Shown one piece after another: positions 45,863-54,891 of a stretch of DNA of 64,000 nt. Source of the stretch: Clostridium cellulovorans 743B (GTDB taxonomy: Bacteria; Bacillota; Clostridia; Clostridiales; Clostridiaceae); assembly GCF_000145275.1 (NCBI RefSeq), contig NC_014393.1, positions 4,898,001 through 4,962,000 of the forward strand, written 5' to 3'. The notes beneath the pieces were generated by a model. That model saw nothing but the letters and a program-made list of their open reading frames with translations, made no database searches and was not told the origin of the DNA. Every line of letters begins with the position of its first letter. Position 1 is the stretch's first letter. A program made the translations under genes and the position numbers.

Positions 45863-45891
45863 ATATTACCGAACATATGTTCTTTTGTCAA
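45863..45891 (-). promoter_or_regulatory. Promoter with embedded LexA (SOS) box
   Basis: On the minus strand, TTGACA (45891-45886), 17 bases, TAATAT (45868-45863). The palindrome GAACATATGTTC (45871-45882) fills the spacer; with its flank it reads CGAACATATGTTCT, matching the Gram-positive LexA consensus CGAAC-N4-GTTCG at nine of ten positions. No plus-strand gene lies downstream, so it must serve the small gene ending at 45438. Confidence 0.75.
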
Positions 45892-45903
45892 CACAAAAAT
45901 AAA

Positions 45904-45937
45904 AAAAGAGTCATAAAATTTCATATGACCCTCTTTT
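45904..45937 (-). terminator. Terminator after hydA
   Basis: AAAAGAG-TCATA pairs with TATGA-CCCTCTTTT, with a two-base bulge, and seven T bases follow on the minus strand. It lies 20 bases past the hydA stop. Confidence 0.7.
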
Positions 45938-45957
45938 ATATACGAATATATGTCAAT

Positions 45958-47682
45958 TTATTTTTTATATTTTACATGTAAAAGCTTATGTGCTAAGCCT
46001 TCCCCTGGAGTTCCATAATAACTATCATACATTCTTTTTAAAGCTTCATTTTCATGAGACTTTCTCTTTGGAAGATTTTTGTCTTGATTATATAATACAG
46101 ATGCTCTTACTAATCTTATATCCATATCCATTCTATCTGCTACTGGTACATGAGGTTGACCTCCTCCGTTCACGCATCCGCCCGGACATGCCATAACTTC
46201 AATAAAGTGATATTGTTTTCTATCTAATGCTCCAGATTTGATAAATTCAAATACATTAACAGAACCGTTAATTACTGCTACGTTATACTCACTTCCGCCG
46301 ATTTCAACAGTTGCTTCTTTTATTCCATTCAAACCTCTTACTGCTTCATATTCTATATCATGAAGATCAGCTTTCTCAACAAAATCCTTAGCAGTTCTTA
46401 GCGCAGCTTCCATTACCCCACCTGTTGCACCAAAGATCGTTCCAGCACCAGTATATTCACCCATAGCTAAATCACATTCACCATCTTCAAGAGTTGCAAA
46501 ATTGATTTTCGCATCCTTTACCATCTTAGCTAACTCTCTTGTAGTTATTACTGCATCTATATTTCTAAGACCGTCATTTTCCATCTCTGGTCTATCTGCC
46601 TCGTATTTCTTAGCTGTGCATGGCATTATAGTTACAGTAAATATCTTACTAGGATCTATATCTGATATAGAAGGATAATAAGATTTTGTAGCTGCACCAA
46701 AAATTTGTTGTGGTGATTTTGCTGAAGAAAGATTAGATAATAATTCTGGATAATAATTTTCAGCTTGTCTCACCCAACCTGGACAGCAAGATGTAAACAT
46801 TGGGAATGGACCATTATTATTTATTCTTTGAATAAGTTCTGTAGCTTCTTCCATTATAGTCATATCAGCGCCAAAGTTTATATCAAAAATCCTATTAAAT
46901 CCTAATTCTTTAAGTGCAGTATATATTTTTCCTGTTACATCTACACCATATCCCATTTTAAATAGCTCCCCTAAAGCTGTTCTTACAGATGGAGCCATAG
47001 CTACAATAACATGTTTCTCTGGATCTTCTAAAGCTTCTTTTACTCTGTCTATGTGTGGTTTTTCTGACAATGCAGCAACTGGACAGACAGCAACACATTG
47101 TCCACATAGTAAACAATTTGTATCATCAAAGCACTTATCATCTGTAGTGCTAACTCTAACCAGGTCACCATCTCTAACTATCTTAATTGAAGCAGTACCT
47201 GTTTTACTTTCACAAGTTGCTTCACATCTTCCACATAGTACACATTTAGTTCTGTCTATTATTATAGATTTACTTCTAACATCTAAATACTCTGTTTTAT
47301 CTTTTGGCATAAACGGAGTAGTTGCTCTCGCTTTATGTTTAATAACTAACTTTAAAAACTCACAATTTTCTTTTCTCGGGCAAGTTCCACATTTAAATTC
47401 ATGCTTATCTAATAACTCTGACAATCTTCCTTTAACTGCTTCCGCAACTCTTTCAGATTTCGTATCGATAACCATTCCATCTTCTACTAACGTATTGCAC
47501 GCTGTAACCAACTGTTCTCTTCCTTGAATTTCTACTTTACATACCCCACAGTTGCCTATATCTATACAGTCAGGTAAAAAACATAGTGTAGAAATATCTA
47601 TGTTGTTATCTTTCGCTAATTTTAAAATCGTAGTAACATCACTAGTCTCTATCACATTACCATCAATAACTATAGTTTTCAT
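45958..47682 (-). CDS. hydA: [FeFe]-hydrogenase, monomeric, CpI type
   Basis: This soluble cytoplasmic enzyme reduces protons with electrons from ferredoxin and releases H2 during fermentation. The 574 residues equal the length of the Clostridium pasteurianum enzyme. In order: an N-terminal [2Fe-2S] domain (Cys34, 45, 48, 62), a His-ligated [4Fe-4S] cluster (His94, Cys98, 101, 107), two [4Fe-4S] clusters (Cys147-157 and Cys190-200), and the H-cluster motifs TSCCPGW (Cys299 proton relay, Cys300), MPCTAKKYE (Cys355) and EVMACPGGCVNGGGQP. All ligands are present. The start follows GGGGAGG. A Rex-like site lies upstream. It is monocistronic and divergent from a small alarmone synthetase gene. Confidence 0.97.
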   Translation of the reverse strand: MKTIVIDGNVIETSDVTTILKLAKDNNIDISTLCFLPDCIDIGNCGVCKVEIQGREQLVTACNTLVEDGMVIDTKSERVAEAVKGRLSELLDKHEFKCGTCPRKENCEFLKLVIKHKARATTPFMPKDKTEYLDVRSKSIIIDRTKCVLCGRCEATCESKTGTASIKIVRDGDLVRVSTTDDKCFDDTNCLLCGQCVAVCPVAALSEKPHIDRVKEALEDPEKHVIVAMAPSVRTALGELFKMGYGVDVTGKIYTALKELGFNRIFDINFGADMTIMEEATELIQRINNNGPFPMFTSCCPGWVRQAENYYPELLSNLSSAKSPQQIFGAATKSYYPSISDIDPSKIFTVTIMPCTAKKYEADRPEMENDGLRNIDAVITTRELAKMVKDAKINFATLEDGECDLAMGEYTGAGTIFGATGGVMEAALRTAKDFVEKADLHDIEYEAVRGLNGIKEATVEIGGSEYNVAVINGSVNVFEFIKSGALDRKQYHFIEVMACPGGCVNGGGQPHVPVADRMDMDIRLVRASVLYNQDKNLPKRKSHENEALKRMYDSYYGTPGEGLAHKLLHVKYKK

Positions 47683-47737
47683 TGGTGTCCTCCCCTAATG
47701 AACTTTTATTGTTTTTTCCTTATTCATTTTATCATAA

Positions 47738-47755
47738 TTGTTAAAAAAATAACAT
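47738..47755. promoter_or_regulatory. Rex-like redox operator before hydA
   Basis: TTGTTAAAAAAATAACAT matches the Rex consensus TTGTTAA-N4-TTAACAA at 12 of 14 defined positions. It lies 56-73 bases before the hydA ATG, next to a minus-strand TATAAT at 47761-47756. NADH/NAD-dependent control of hydrogenase fits known Rex targets, but the site is degenerate in its second half. Confidence 0.5.
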
Positions 47756-47862
47756 TATATTTTTATTTATTATTATTTATTTTTGCACTCCATATTATTA
47801 CAGTATTTTTGGTGAAAATTCATTTTTGAATTATTTTTTGTGTTTATTTTAATAATTCATGC

Positions 47863-47868
47863 TATAAT
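47863..47868 (+). promoter_or_regulatory. Extended -10 promoter of alarmone synthetase gene
   Basis: TATAAT preceded by TGC gives an extended -10 element (TG at 47860-47861). The -35 region is weak. The start codon lies 35 bases downstream. Confidence 0.5.
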
Positions 47869-47902
47869 TGTAGAAATACAAATCATAAGGAGTGATCTTT
47901 AG

Positions 47903-48556
47903 TTGGTATCAGAATTGGACAACTTCTCTCGGGAAATTTCTAATCCTTCGACTATTTTTAATGAGTTCAAGCATTTAATGCTCTTGTATAACTGTGCCTT
48001 GAGAGAGGTTGATACGAAACTTACGATATTAAATGATGAATTTCAGGTTATACATGACCACAATCCAATTGAACATATTAAATCAAGGATAAAAACACCT
48101 GAAAGCATCGTAAAAAAACTTAAGAGAAAAGGCTTTGAAATAACTGCTGAGAATATGAAAACCCATATAAGCGACATTGCTGGAATAAGAGTGATTTGTT
48201 CGTTTACTTCTGATATATATAAAATATTTGAACTAATCACTAGTCAAAGTGATATTACTCTTTTAAAAGTAAAAGATTATATTAAAAGTCCAAAACCTAA
48301 TGGTTATAGAAGTTTACATCTTTTAGTAGAGGTTCCTGTGTTTTTATCTGAAAAAACTGAGCCAATGAAAGTCGAAATACAAATCCGTACAGTTGCTATG
48401 GATTTTTGGGCAAGCCTTGAACATAAAATACACTACAAATTCGAAAAAACCCCACCCCAGTACATTTTAGACAACTTAAAGTTATGCGCTGATACCGTTA
48501 ATGCTCTAGATGCAGAAATGCTTATGTTAAACGAGGAAATTCAAAAATATAAATAG
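47903..48556 (+). CDS. Small alarmone synthetase (RelA/SpoT domain only)
   Basis: This soluble synthetase of 217 residues probably makes (p)ppGpp from ATP and GDP/GTP. It contains only the RelA/SpoT synthetase domain, with no HD hydrolase, TGS or ACT domain, as in YjbM/YwaC (RelQ/RelP) proteins. Conserved segments are SRIKTPESIVKKLKRKG, ISDIAGIRVICSFTSDIY, PKPNGYRSLHLLVEVP and VEIQIRTVAMDFWASLEHK, which include the substrate-binding and catalytic residues. The start is a TTG, ten bases after AAGGAG. It is transcribed away from hydA. Confidence 0.92.
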   Translation: MVSELDNFSREISNPSTIFNEFKHLMLLYNCALREVDTKLTILNDEFQVIHDHNPIEHIKSRIKTPESIVKKLKRKGFEITAENMKTHISDIAGIRVICSFTSDIYKIFELITSQSDITLLKVKDYIKSPKPNGYRSLHLLVEVPVFLSEKTEPMKVEIQIRTVAMDFWASLEHKIHYKFEKTPPQYILDNLKLCADTVNALDAEMLMLNEEIQKYK

Positions 48557-48651
48557 CACATAAATTTCACAATTGAACCCACATTAAAAATTTTTGTGCC
48601 AACTTGAAATTCAATATAACTATCGAAAGAATATCACTGAAATATATAAAC

Positions 48652-48704
48652 AAAAGACTATCTAAGAGATATCAACCTTAAGGTTACTTCTTAGATAGTC
48701 TTTT
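48652..48704. terminator. Bidirectional terminator between alarmone synthetase and liv operon
   Basis: AAAAGACTATCTAAGA pairs perfectly over 16 bp with 48689-48704. The loop includes the palindrome AACCTTAAGGTT. It is placed two bases from the livF stop. Confidence 0.8.
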
Positions 48705-48706
48705 AG

Positions 48707-49426
48707 TTATACTGCGCTAACTGTTTCTCCCAAATATGCTTTCTTAATTTCCTCATTTAGAAGCAGTTCTTTTCCTGTACCTTGCATTGTAATAATTCCA
48801 GTTTCCATTACGTATCCATAGTCTGCAATTTTTAATGCAAGGTTTGCATTTTGTTCAACAAGTAATATAGTAACTCCTTGTTTATGAATTTCTTTCATTA
48901 TATTAAAAATATCTTGAACAACTATAGGTGCAAGTCCCAAAGATGGCTCATCCATCATTAAAAGCTTTGGCTTTGACATAAGAGCTCTTCCTATAGCTAG
49001 CATCTGCTGCTCACCACCAGAAAGTGTTCCTGCCTGCTGCCATTTTCTTTCTTCTAACCTAGGAAATAATGAATACACCCATTTAATATCCTCTTCTATA
49101 GCCTTTTTATCTTTTCTATAATAAGCTCCAAGTTTAATATTTTCTAAAACTGAAAGATTTGGGAAAATCCTTCTTCCTTCTGGGACAAGGGTTAATCCCT
49201 TCTGCGCAAGGTTCCTAGTCTTTTCCTTTAATAAATCATTACCTTCATAGCTTATTTTGCCGCCCTTTGGTTTTTCAAGTCCAACAATAGTTCTAAGCAA
49301 AGTGCTTTTCCCAGCTCCGTTAGCACCTACTATAGTAATTATCTTTCCTTCTTCAACTTTTATATTGACTCCTTTTAAAGCTTCAATGCCTCCGTAAGCT
49401 ACAACCAAATCTTCTACTTTAAGCAT
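48707..49426 (-). CDS. livF: Branched-chain amino-acid ABC transporter ATPase LivF
   Basis: This is one of two cytoplasmic ATPases of the HAAT-type importer. The 239 residues have Walker A GANGAGKST, signature LSGGEQQM, Walker B LLMMDEPSLGLAP and the EQN H-loop region. SLGLAP after Walker B is characteristic of LivF. A GTG two codons upstream is too close to the GGGGGTGAG site, so the ATG at 49426 is used; it overlaps the livG stop (ATGCTTAA). It is the last gene of livJ-H-M-G-F. Confidence 0.94.
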   Translation of the reverse strand: MLKVEDLVVAYGGIEALKGVNIKVEEGKIITIVGANGAGKSTLLRTIVGLEKPKGGKISYEGNDLLKEKTRNLAQKGLTLVPEGRRIFPNLSVLENIKLGAYYRKDKKAIEEDIKWVYSLFPRLEERKWQQAGTLSGGEQQMLAIGRALMSKPKLLMMDEPSLGLAPIVVQDIFNIMKEIHKQGVTILLVEQNANLALKIADYGYVMETGIITMQGTGKELLLNEEIKKAYLGETVSAV

Positions 49427-50189
49427 CTTCACTCACCCCCAAGTATGCTTCTATAACTCTTTTACTATTTTGAATCTTAGAAGGAGTTCCTTCCTCAATT
49501 ACAGCACCATAATCTAAAACGTAAATTCTATCAGAAATACCCATAACTAGTTGCATATGATGCTCAATTAATAAAATCGTAAGGTTATATTCTTTTCTTA
49601 TATCCCTTATAAAATCTGTGAGTTCTTGTGATTCTGTTGGATTCATACCTGCCGCTGGTTCATCTAATAATAATATCTTTGGTTCTGTTGCTAGAGCTCT
49701 CGCTATTTCGAGTCTTCTTTGTTTTCCATAAGGAAGCGAACTTGCTTTTACGTCTTTATATTCTAAAAGTCCAACTTTATCTAAAAGCTCAAGAGATTTT
49801 TCTATCATCTCTTTTTCTTCACTTCTATATTTCGGTAACTTTAACATACCTCCTAAGAAAGAAGATTTAACATGAAGATGGTTTGCTATTAATACATTAT
49901 CTAAAACTGATAATTCCTTAAATAACCTTATATTTTGAAAGGTTCTAGATATACCCTTTTTGGCTATAACATCAGGTTTTAATCCATTTATTTGTCCACC
50001 ATTAAAAGTTATTACTCCTTCTGTTGGTGCATACACTCCTGTAATCATATTGAAAGCAGTTGTTTTTCCTGCCCCATTTGGTCCTATTATGGATATGATT
50101 TCACCTTCATTTAAGGTTAGATTTAGATTTTTTACTGCAGTAATTCCTCCAAATCTCATAGTAAGATTATTGGCTTTTAAAAGCTCCAC
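49419..50189 (-). CDS. livG: Branched-chain amino-acid ABC transporter ATPase LivG
   Basis: This is the second ATPase of the importer, with about 256 residues. It has Walker A GPNGAGKTT, the LivG-specific ISRTFQNIRLF Q-loop, signature LPYGKQRR and Walker B LLLDEPAAGMNPTE. An ATG at 50198 lies directly on the AAAGGAG ribosome site with no gap, so I prefer the GTG at 50189, nine bases from it. The gene overlaps the end of livM and the start of livF, so translation of the three is coupled. Confidence 0.93.
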   Translation of the reverse strand: MELLKANNLTMRFGGITAVKNLNLTLNEGEIISIIGPNGAGKTTAFNMITGVYAPTEGVITFNGGQINGLKPDVIAKKGISRTFQNIRLFKELSVLDNVLIANHLHVKSSFLGGMLKLPKYRSEEKEMIEKSLELLDKVGLLEYKDVKASSLPYGKQRRLEIARALATEPKILLLDEPAAGMNPTESQELTDFIRDIRKEYNLTILLIEHHMQLVMGISDRIYVLDYGAVIEEGTPSKIQNSKRVIEAYLGVSEDA

Positions 50190-51240
50190 TCTTCTCATCT
50201 CCTTTTCCCTTTGCTATTCTTCTTATAAAAGCTCTTATGCCATCCCAAGTAAACTCCTTATTGCCCATGAGTCCGTTTCTGAAGAATAGCACTGCAACCA
50301 TAAGTAGTATGGAGAATACAACCATTCTCATTCCTGATATTCCTTTTAATCTTACAAAGCCCAAGTTTATACTCTCATCTAAAAATCTCAATGCTTCCAT
50401 TGCAATAGTAATTACAAAAGCAGAAATTACACTTCCTGATATACTGCTCATTCCACCTAATACTATGATAAGTAATATGTTGTAGGTCATCGTAAATCTA
50501 AACATAAGTGGATCTATTGTACAAATTAAACTTGCCATTAATCCACCACCAATAGCTGCGAAAAATGCACCTATAGCGAAAGATATCATCTTATGTTTGA
50601 ATAAATTTATTCCCATATTTTCTGCTGCTATTTCATCTTCCCTTATAGCCTTTAAAGCTCGCCCGTGACTGCTGTTTATTAAAGATGCTATTAAGATTAC
50701 TGTTATTACTGCTATTCCAAAGGACCACCATAAATTAGTATTCGCTGGTATAGATTTTATTCCCATTGATCCATTTGTTATATTTTGAGTATTAGTAAAA
50801 ATAACTCTTATTATTTCTCCAAATCCTAGTGTCGCAATAGCTAAATAATCACCTCTTAATCTAAGAATTGGCGCTCCAATTAAAAGTGCAACTAGCGCAG
50901 ATAATATCCCGCCGATTAATAAAGCTACAGGGAATGGTACTTGTAAATTTGCAAGTGGTTCGATTATTGGTTGCATAAAGAACACCTGAGCTTTAGTCTC
51001 TGAAGACATGGTTAAAAGTGCTGTTGTATATGCTCCTATCGCCATAAATCCAGCATGCCCTAAAGAAAATAATCCCGTAAAACCATTAATCAAATTCATA
51101 CTTACAGCTAAAATTACATATATAGCACATAAGTTTAAAATTCTAACTTTATATGAATCCATATTTTTATCTGCTACAAATACCATTAGAAATAAGACTA
51201 CTAAAAATATCGCCGTTAATATTAAGTTTTTCTTTTTCAT
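50167..51240 (-). CDS. livM: Branched-chain amino-acid ABC transporter permease LivM
   Basis: This inner-membrane permease has 357 residues and about nine predicted helices. Family landmarks are NLINGFTGLFSLGHAGFMAIGAY in two pieces, LRGDYLAIATLGFGEIIR and the cytoplasmic AIREDEIAAENMGIN loop that touches the ATPases. It starts three bases after the livH stop, with GGAGAAGG. The C-terminal tail (Arg/Lys-rich) is slightly longer than usual. Confidence 0.94.
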   Translation of the reverse strand: MKKKNLILTAIFLVVLFLMVFVADKNMDSYKVRILNLCAIYVILAVSMNLINGFTGLFSLGHAGFMAIGAYTTALLTMSSETKAQVFFMQPIIEPLANLQVPFPVALLIGGILSALVALLIGAPILRLRGDYLAIATLGFGEIIRVIFTNTQNITNGSMGIKSIPANTNLWWSFGIAVITVILIASLINSSHGRALKAIREDEIAAENMGINLFKHKMISFAIGAFFAAIGGGLMASLICTIDPLMFRFTMTYNILLIIVLGGMSSISGSVISAFVITIAMEALRFLDESINLGFVRLKGISGMRMVVFSILLMVAVLFFRNGLMGNKEFTWDGIRAFIRRIAKGKGDEKSGAFKSQ

Positions 51241-51243
51241 ATT

Positions 51244-52146
51244 CTACACCTTCTCCGCAACATTTTTTCCCATTATTCCTTCTGGTTTAACAAGTAATAT
51301 GACTATAAGAAGAATAAATGCAAAAGCATCTCTGTATCCAGTAAGTCCAGGCGCAAAGGCTACTAGCATTACTTCTGTAAGCCCTAAGATAAATCCACCT
51401 AAAACTGCTCCTTTGATATCTCCAATTCCTCCAATTACAGCTGCAATAAAGCATTTAATTCCAGGCATAAGTCCCATCAATGGTAATAATGTAGTATATT
51501 TAAGTCCCCACATAACTCCACCTACTGATGCAAGTAAAGAACCTATAACGAAAGTAAGTGAAATTATTCTGTTTGTATTAATACTCATAAGTGCAGAAGT
51601 TTCATAATCCCTTGAAACAGCTCTCATAGCCATTCCGACCTTTGTACGATTAACAAGATATAATAACCCTACCAATAATATAATTGTTACAACTGGTATT
51701 ATTACTGTAAGCTTTTGCATTGTAACCGATCCAATAGTTATATTATCTGTAAATAATGCTATCTGCGGAAAAGACTTTGGTGTACCTCCAAAAGCAACTG
51801 TAGCTACACTTTCTAAAAGAAAAGAAACACCTATAGCTGAAATTAAAATAGACGTCTTTGGTGCATTTCTAAGAGGCTTATATGCCGCTCTCTCAATAAC
51901 AATTCCAAGAACAGAGGTTACTGCTATAGCAACAATTACTGCTACATACCATGGCATTGAAAAGACCACTATACTATAGAAAGCAAAATATGCTCCCATC
52001 ATAAATATGTCTCCGTGAGCAAAATTAATAAGCCTTAGTATTCCGTACACCATTGTGTACCCAATTGCTATAAGTGCATAAAGACTTCCCAAAGAGATAC
52101 CATTAACTAAGTGCTGAAAAAACGTGTCTAGACTCATTATGTTCAT
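51244..52146 (-). CDS. livH: Branched-chain amino-acid ABC transporter permease LivH
   Basis: This inner-membrane permease has 300 residues and pairs with LivM. Landmarks are LVNGISLGSLYALIAIGYTMVYG in two pieces, LRLINFAHGDIFMMGAY and the ATPase-contact loop AMRAVSRDYETSALMSIN. The start follows AAAGGAG with eight-base spacing. It lies 60 bases after livJ. Confidence 0.95.
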   Translation of the reverse strand: MNIMSLDTFFQHLVNGISLGSLYALIAIGYTMVYGILRLINFAHGDIFMMGAYFAFYSIVVFSMPWYVAVIVAIAVTSVLGIVIERAAYKPLRNAPKTSILISAIGVSFLLESVATVAFGGTPKSFPQIALFTDNITIGSVTMQKLTVIIPVVTIILLVGLLYLVNRTKVGMAMRAVSRDYETSALMSINTNRIISLTFVIGSLLASVGGVMWGLKYTTLLPLMGLMPGIKCFIAAVIGGIGDIKGAVLGGFILGLTEVMLVAFAPGLTGYRDAFAFILLIVILLVKPEGIMGKNVAEKV

Positions 52147-52206
52147 AGTTATTTCTCCTTTAAAATTTAGGGAGAACTTTCTAGTTCTCCCCAGTATCTT
52201 TATTTC

Positions 52207-53385
52207 TTAAGGTTGTACTACATCAAGATATTTAAACTTACCTTTTTCAACAGTTTTAATTATTGCTGGCTTAATCGCATTTCTGTTTTTATCAAAGTTA
52301 AGTACACCAGCTGAACCTTGGAAATCTTTAATTTCCGCTATTGTATCTCTAAGTTTTACAGAGTCAACTGTGCCAGAATCAGTTAGTCCTGTTTTTTCTA
52401 TAGCTTGTACTAATAAAAGATAAGCGTCATAAGCTAATGCCGCAACTGCAGCTGGTTCTTCATTTCCGTACATTTCCTTATACTTGTTTAAGAATTTTGT
52501 TGTTTCATTAGTTAAAGGATTTGCTGCATCAAAGAATGTTGAGAAAGTAACTCCTTCAACAGCATCTCCGCCTATTGATAAGAAGTCTGGATTTTCCCAA
52601 GTATCTCCTCCAAGTATTGGACATGTAATTCCAAGTTGTCTTGCTTGTTTAGTAAGCATCGCAGATTCAGTAAAGTTACCAGGAGCAAATATTACGTCTG
52701 GATTCTTTTGTTTTATATTTGTAAGCTGTGCAGAGAAATCAGTATCTCCTGTATTATAATTAGCTTTTTCAACTATACAATTTTTATCTCCAGTAAGTTT
52801 TGAAAGATTATCTTCGAAATATTTAGATAAACCAACCGCATAGTCATTTGATACTTCTTGAACTATAGCTGCTTTTTTAACTTTTAACTTATTAAATGCA
52901 TAGTTTGCCATAACTTCACCTTGGAATGGATCTATAAAACAAACTCTAAAATAATATTCATTTCCTTCTGTTACCATAGGGTTTGTACAAGATGTACCAA
53001 TAGTAGGTATCTTACCATTTTTTACAGTTTCCCCTGCTGCTAATGATAAGGAACTTCCCCAACTTCCTATGATTGCAGAAACTTTCTCTTTCTCAACTAA
53101 TCTTGATGCAGCATTTGCAGCTTCAACCTTATCAGACTTGTTGTCTACAGTAACTAATTCAATTTTCTTTCCTAGCACTTCAGGATATAATGCTTTAGCA
53201 ACCTCTAATCCTTTGATTTCGATTTGTCCTCCTGCCGCATTTGCACCTGTCAACGGTTCAAATACACCAATTCTGATTACATCAGAACTTGCATTAGATG
53301 AACTTCCAGTCTTTTCGACTTCACAACCAGCAAAGCTTGTCGCTAATAGTAAAGTACTAAGTAACATAGCTAACTTTTTTTTCAT
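52207..53385 (-). CDS. livJ: Branched-chain amino-acid-binding lipoprotein (LivJ/LivK-like)
   Basis: This extracellular periplasmic-binding-fold protein of 392 residues is lipid-anchored through the lipobox FAGC and feeds the LivHMGF transporter. The mature part begins IRIGVFEPLTGANAAGGQIE, the usual start of type I amino-acid-binding proteins, and SAIIGSWGSSLSLAAG and GTSCTNPMV form the ligand-contact loops. The frame extends five codons upstream through the GGGAGTGGAG ribosome site, so the ATG at 53385 is the start. It is the first gene of the operon and has a TTGACA-18-TATAAT promoter. The ligand may be Leu/Ile/Val or another amino acid or amide. Confidence 0.93.
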   Translation of the reverse strand: MKKKLAMLLSTLLLATSFAGCEVEKTGSSSNASSDVIRIGVFEPLTGANAAGGQIEIKGLEVAKALYPEVLGKKIELVTVDNKSDKVEAANAASRLVEKEKVSAIIGSWGSSLSLAAGETVKNGKIPTIGTSCTNPMVTEGNEYYFRVCFIDPFQGEVMANYAFNKLKVKKAAIVQEVSNDYAVGLSKYFEDNLSKLTGDKNCIVEKANYNTGDTDFSAQLTNIKQKNPDVIFAPGNFTESAMLTKQARQLGITCPILGGDTWENPDFLSIGGDAVEGVTFSTFFDAANPLTNETTKFLNKYKEMYGNEEPAAVAALAYDAYLLLVQAIEKTGLTDSGTVDSVKLRDTIAEIKDFQGSAGVLNFDKNRNAIKPAIIKTVEKGKFKYLDVVQP

Positions 53386-53458
53386 ACTCTCCACTCCCAT
53401 TCATGTTGAATAAATTGTTATTTGTTTATTTCTCTTACTTTAAATACATTTTTCCTTA

Positions 53459-53488
53459 ATTATATATTAGTTAATAATATCCTGTCAA
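53459..53488 (-). promoter_or_regulatory. Promoter of the liv operon
   Basis: On the minus strand, TTGACA (53488-53483), 18 bases, TATAAT (53464-53459). Both hexamers are perfect. The leader to the livJ ATG is about 70 bases and holds no recognised riboswitch or leader peptide. Confidence 0.7.
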
Positions 53489-53611
53489 TGATAACTGCTT
53501 TATACTTTTTTATATTCATAAATAACACTTTATTAAATTACAAATTATTTTTTTATCATTTAGTTAATTTGTTTAACAGTTTGTTAATTCAAATTATCAG
53601 ATAAATTAAAG

Positions 53612-53651
53612 AAATCCACCCCTTTTACCATTTTAATCAAGAGATGGATTT
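53612..53651. terminator. Hairpin between amidase gene and liv promoter
   Basis: AAATCCA-C pairs with G-TGGATTT across a long loop, with T and A runs on both sides. It lies about 90 bases past the amidase stop. Confidence 0.5.
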
Positions 53652-53741
53652 TTTTATTTATATAGGTTTGCTTTTCAATTTTTCTATAATAAACACTTTT
53701 GTAAGTATCTCTTTTTCCCAGCATAATTTCTAATGGCTTTG

Positions 53742-54857
53742 TTAAAAATGAACCCTCACTAACCAAAACTTTACATTAGTTTCATTCCACCCCAAATCCC
53801 AAGGCACCTTATTTCTATCACTATTATGACAAGTAACCAAAGAATATCCCTTTGAATCAGCACCACTAACTACAGAAATATGCGTAATATCTCCTTTCTT
53901 TTCATATGCTACAAAATCACCTGGAAGCAGCTTATAAGAGGATTTATAAACCTTGTTATAATCACCATAATCTATTACTGAAGCTCTTCCACTGTTTAAC
54001 ATATATCTTTTAAATTTATCTGCATTAACCCATGGTCCAGTAGCACTTCCTCTATCATAGTTCCAACCTGCTGTCTTTTTAAACTTTCCACCTTCAAAGA
54101 GTATCTGAGATGCAAAGTTAGCACAATCTCCACCTTGAGGATTAAAGTCTACATACTTACTATTATACTTAAATCCATATTTTGGCTCACTTGCAGAACC
54201 GCAAAATTGTTCAGCATAAGCAATAGCACCACGTCTTCTTTCATTTAAATTTGAAAAATCTCTAGGTCCTTGCGAAACTATATATTGTCTTATTGCTTCA
54301 ACCTTTAAGTTTTTTAAATCTAAAGAATCTCCGAGAGGATCTTTATACCACTCTTTTGTGACTATCCATGTATTATCTGACTTTGCTAAAGACATAACAT
54401 GATAGGTACCTAAACGAAAACTATTGATAGCAACTGGATCTTTTTCATATCTATATTTATATTCTGTCGAACATAAGAAATTTATAGACATACTATCCTT
54501 ATTACCTTTTACACTCTTTATCACAATGTCAGGGTTTATTTCTATAAATTCTGCACCTTGCTTCTCTTCCCAATTGTGAAGATACCTATCTCTACTTTGT
54601 TCGTATTCATATGCCCAAATTCCATACTTGGTTTTCATATTATAAATAGTTTTTATGGGTTCTAAATCCCCAATTATCATAGAATTATTCTTTATTAGGA
54701 ATATATCCTTAATTATTTCTTGTGCCTCTTCTTTAGTAACTGCTGCAACAGTATCAATAGCCTCACCCTTAACCAAAGAAATGATACTTGAGCAAAAAAG
54801 CAAAATAAAAAAGATATATCTTATGAGTAAAATTCTTCTTTTAGATTTCTTATCCAT
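53742..54857 (-). CDS. Secreted/anchored amidase-domain protein (Amidase_6-like)
   Basis: This is an extracellular protein of 371 residues with an N-terminal membrane helix (residues 9-28). The C-terminal 165 residues fit the putative amidase domain family with a Cys/His active site: GGDCANFASQIL gives Cys245, and GDITHISVVS gives the His. WNYDRGSATGPWVNADKF and LLPGDFVAYEKKGD are also typical of that family. Residues 35-195 form a separate domain with strands, perhaps for binding. The gene lies 34 bases after an M15 peptidase gene, so the pair likely acts on cell-wall peptides. Confidence 0.85.
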   Translation of the reverse strand: MDKKSKRRILLIRYIFFILLFCSSIISLVKGEAIDTVAAVTKEEAQEIIKDIFLIKNNSMIIGDLEPIKTIYNMKTKYGIWAYEYEQSRDRYLHNWEEKQGAEFIEINPDIVIKSVKGNKDSMSINFLCSTEYKYRYEKDPVAINSFRLGTYHVMSLAKSDNTWIVTKEWYKDPLGDSLDLKNLKVEAIRQYIVSQGPRDFSNLNERRRGAIAYAEQFCGSASEPKYGFKYNSKYVDFNPQGGDCANFASQILFEGGKFKKTAGWNYDRGSATGPWVNADKFKRYMLNSGRASVIDYGDYNKVYKSSYKLLPGDFVAYEKKGDITHISVVSGADSKGYSLVTCHNSDRNKVPWDLGWNETNVKFWLVRVHF

Positions 54858-54891
54858 ATTACAACCCCTTCATCGTAAGCTAGATAGCTAA

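Noticed and set aside
53584..53766. 60-codon minus-strand frame overlapping the amidase stop
   Set aside because: It starts inside the amidase gene without a ribosome site and crosses the hairpin at 53612-53651; it is most likely chance.
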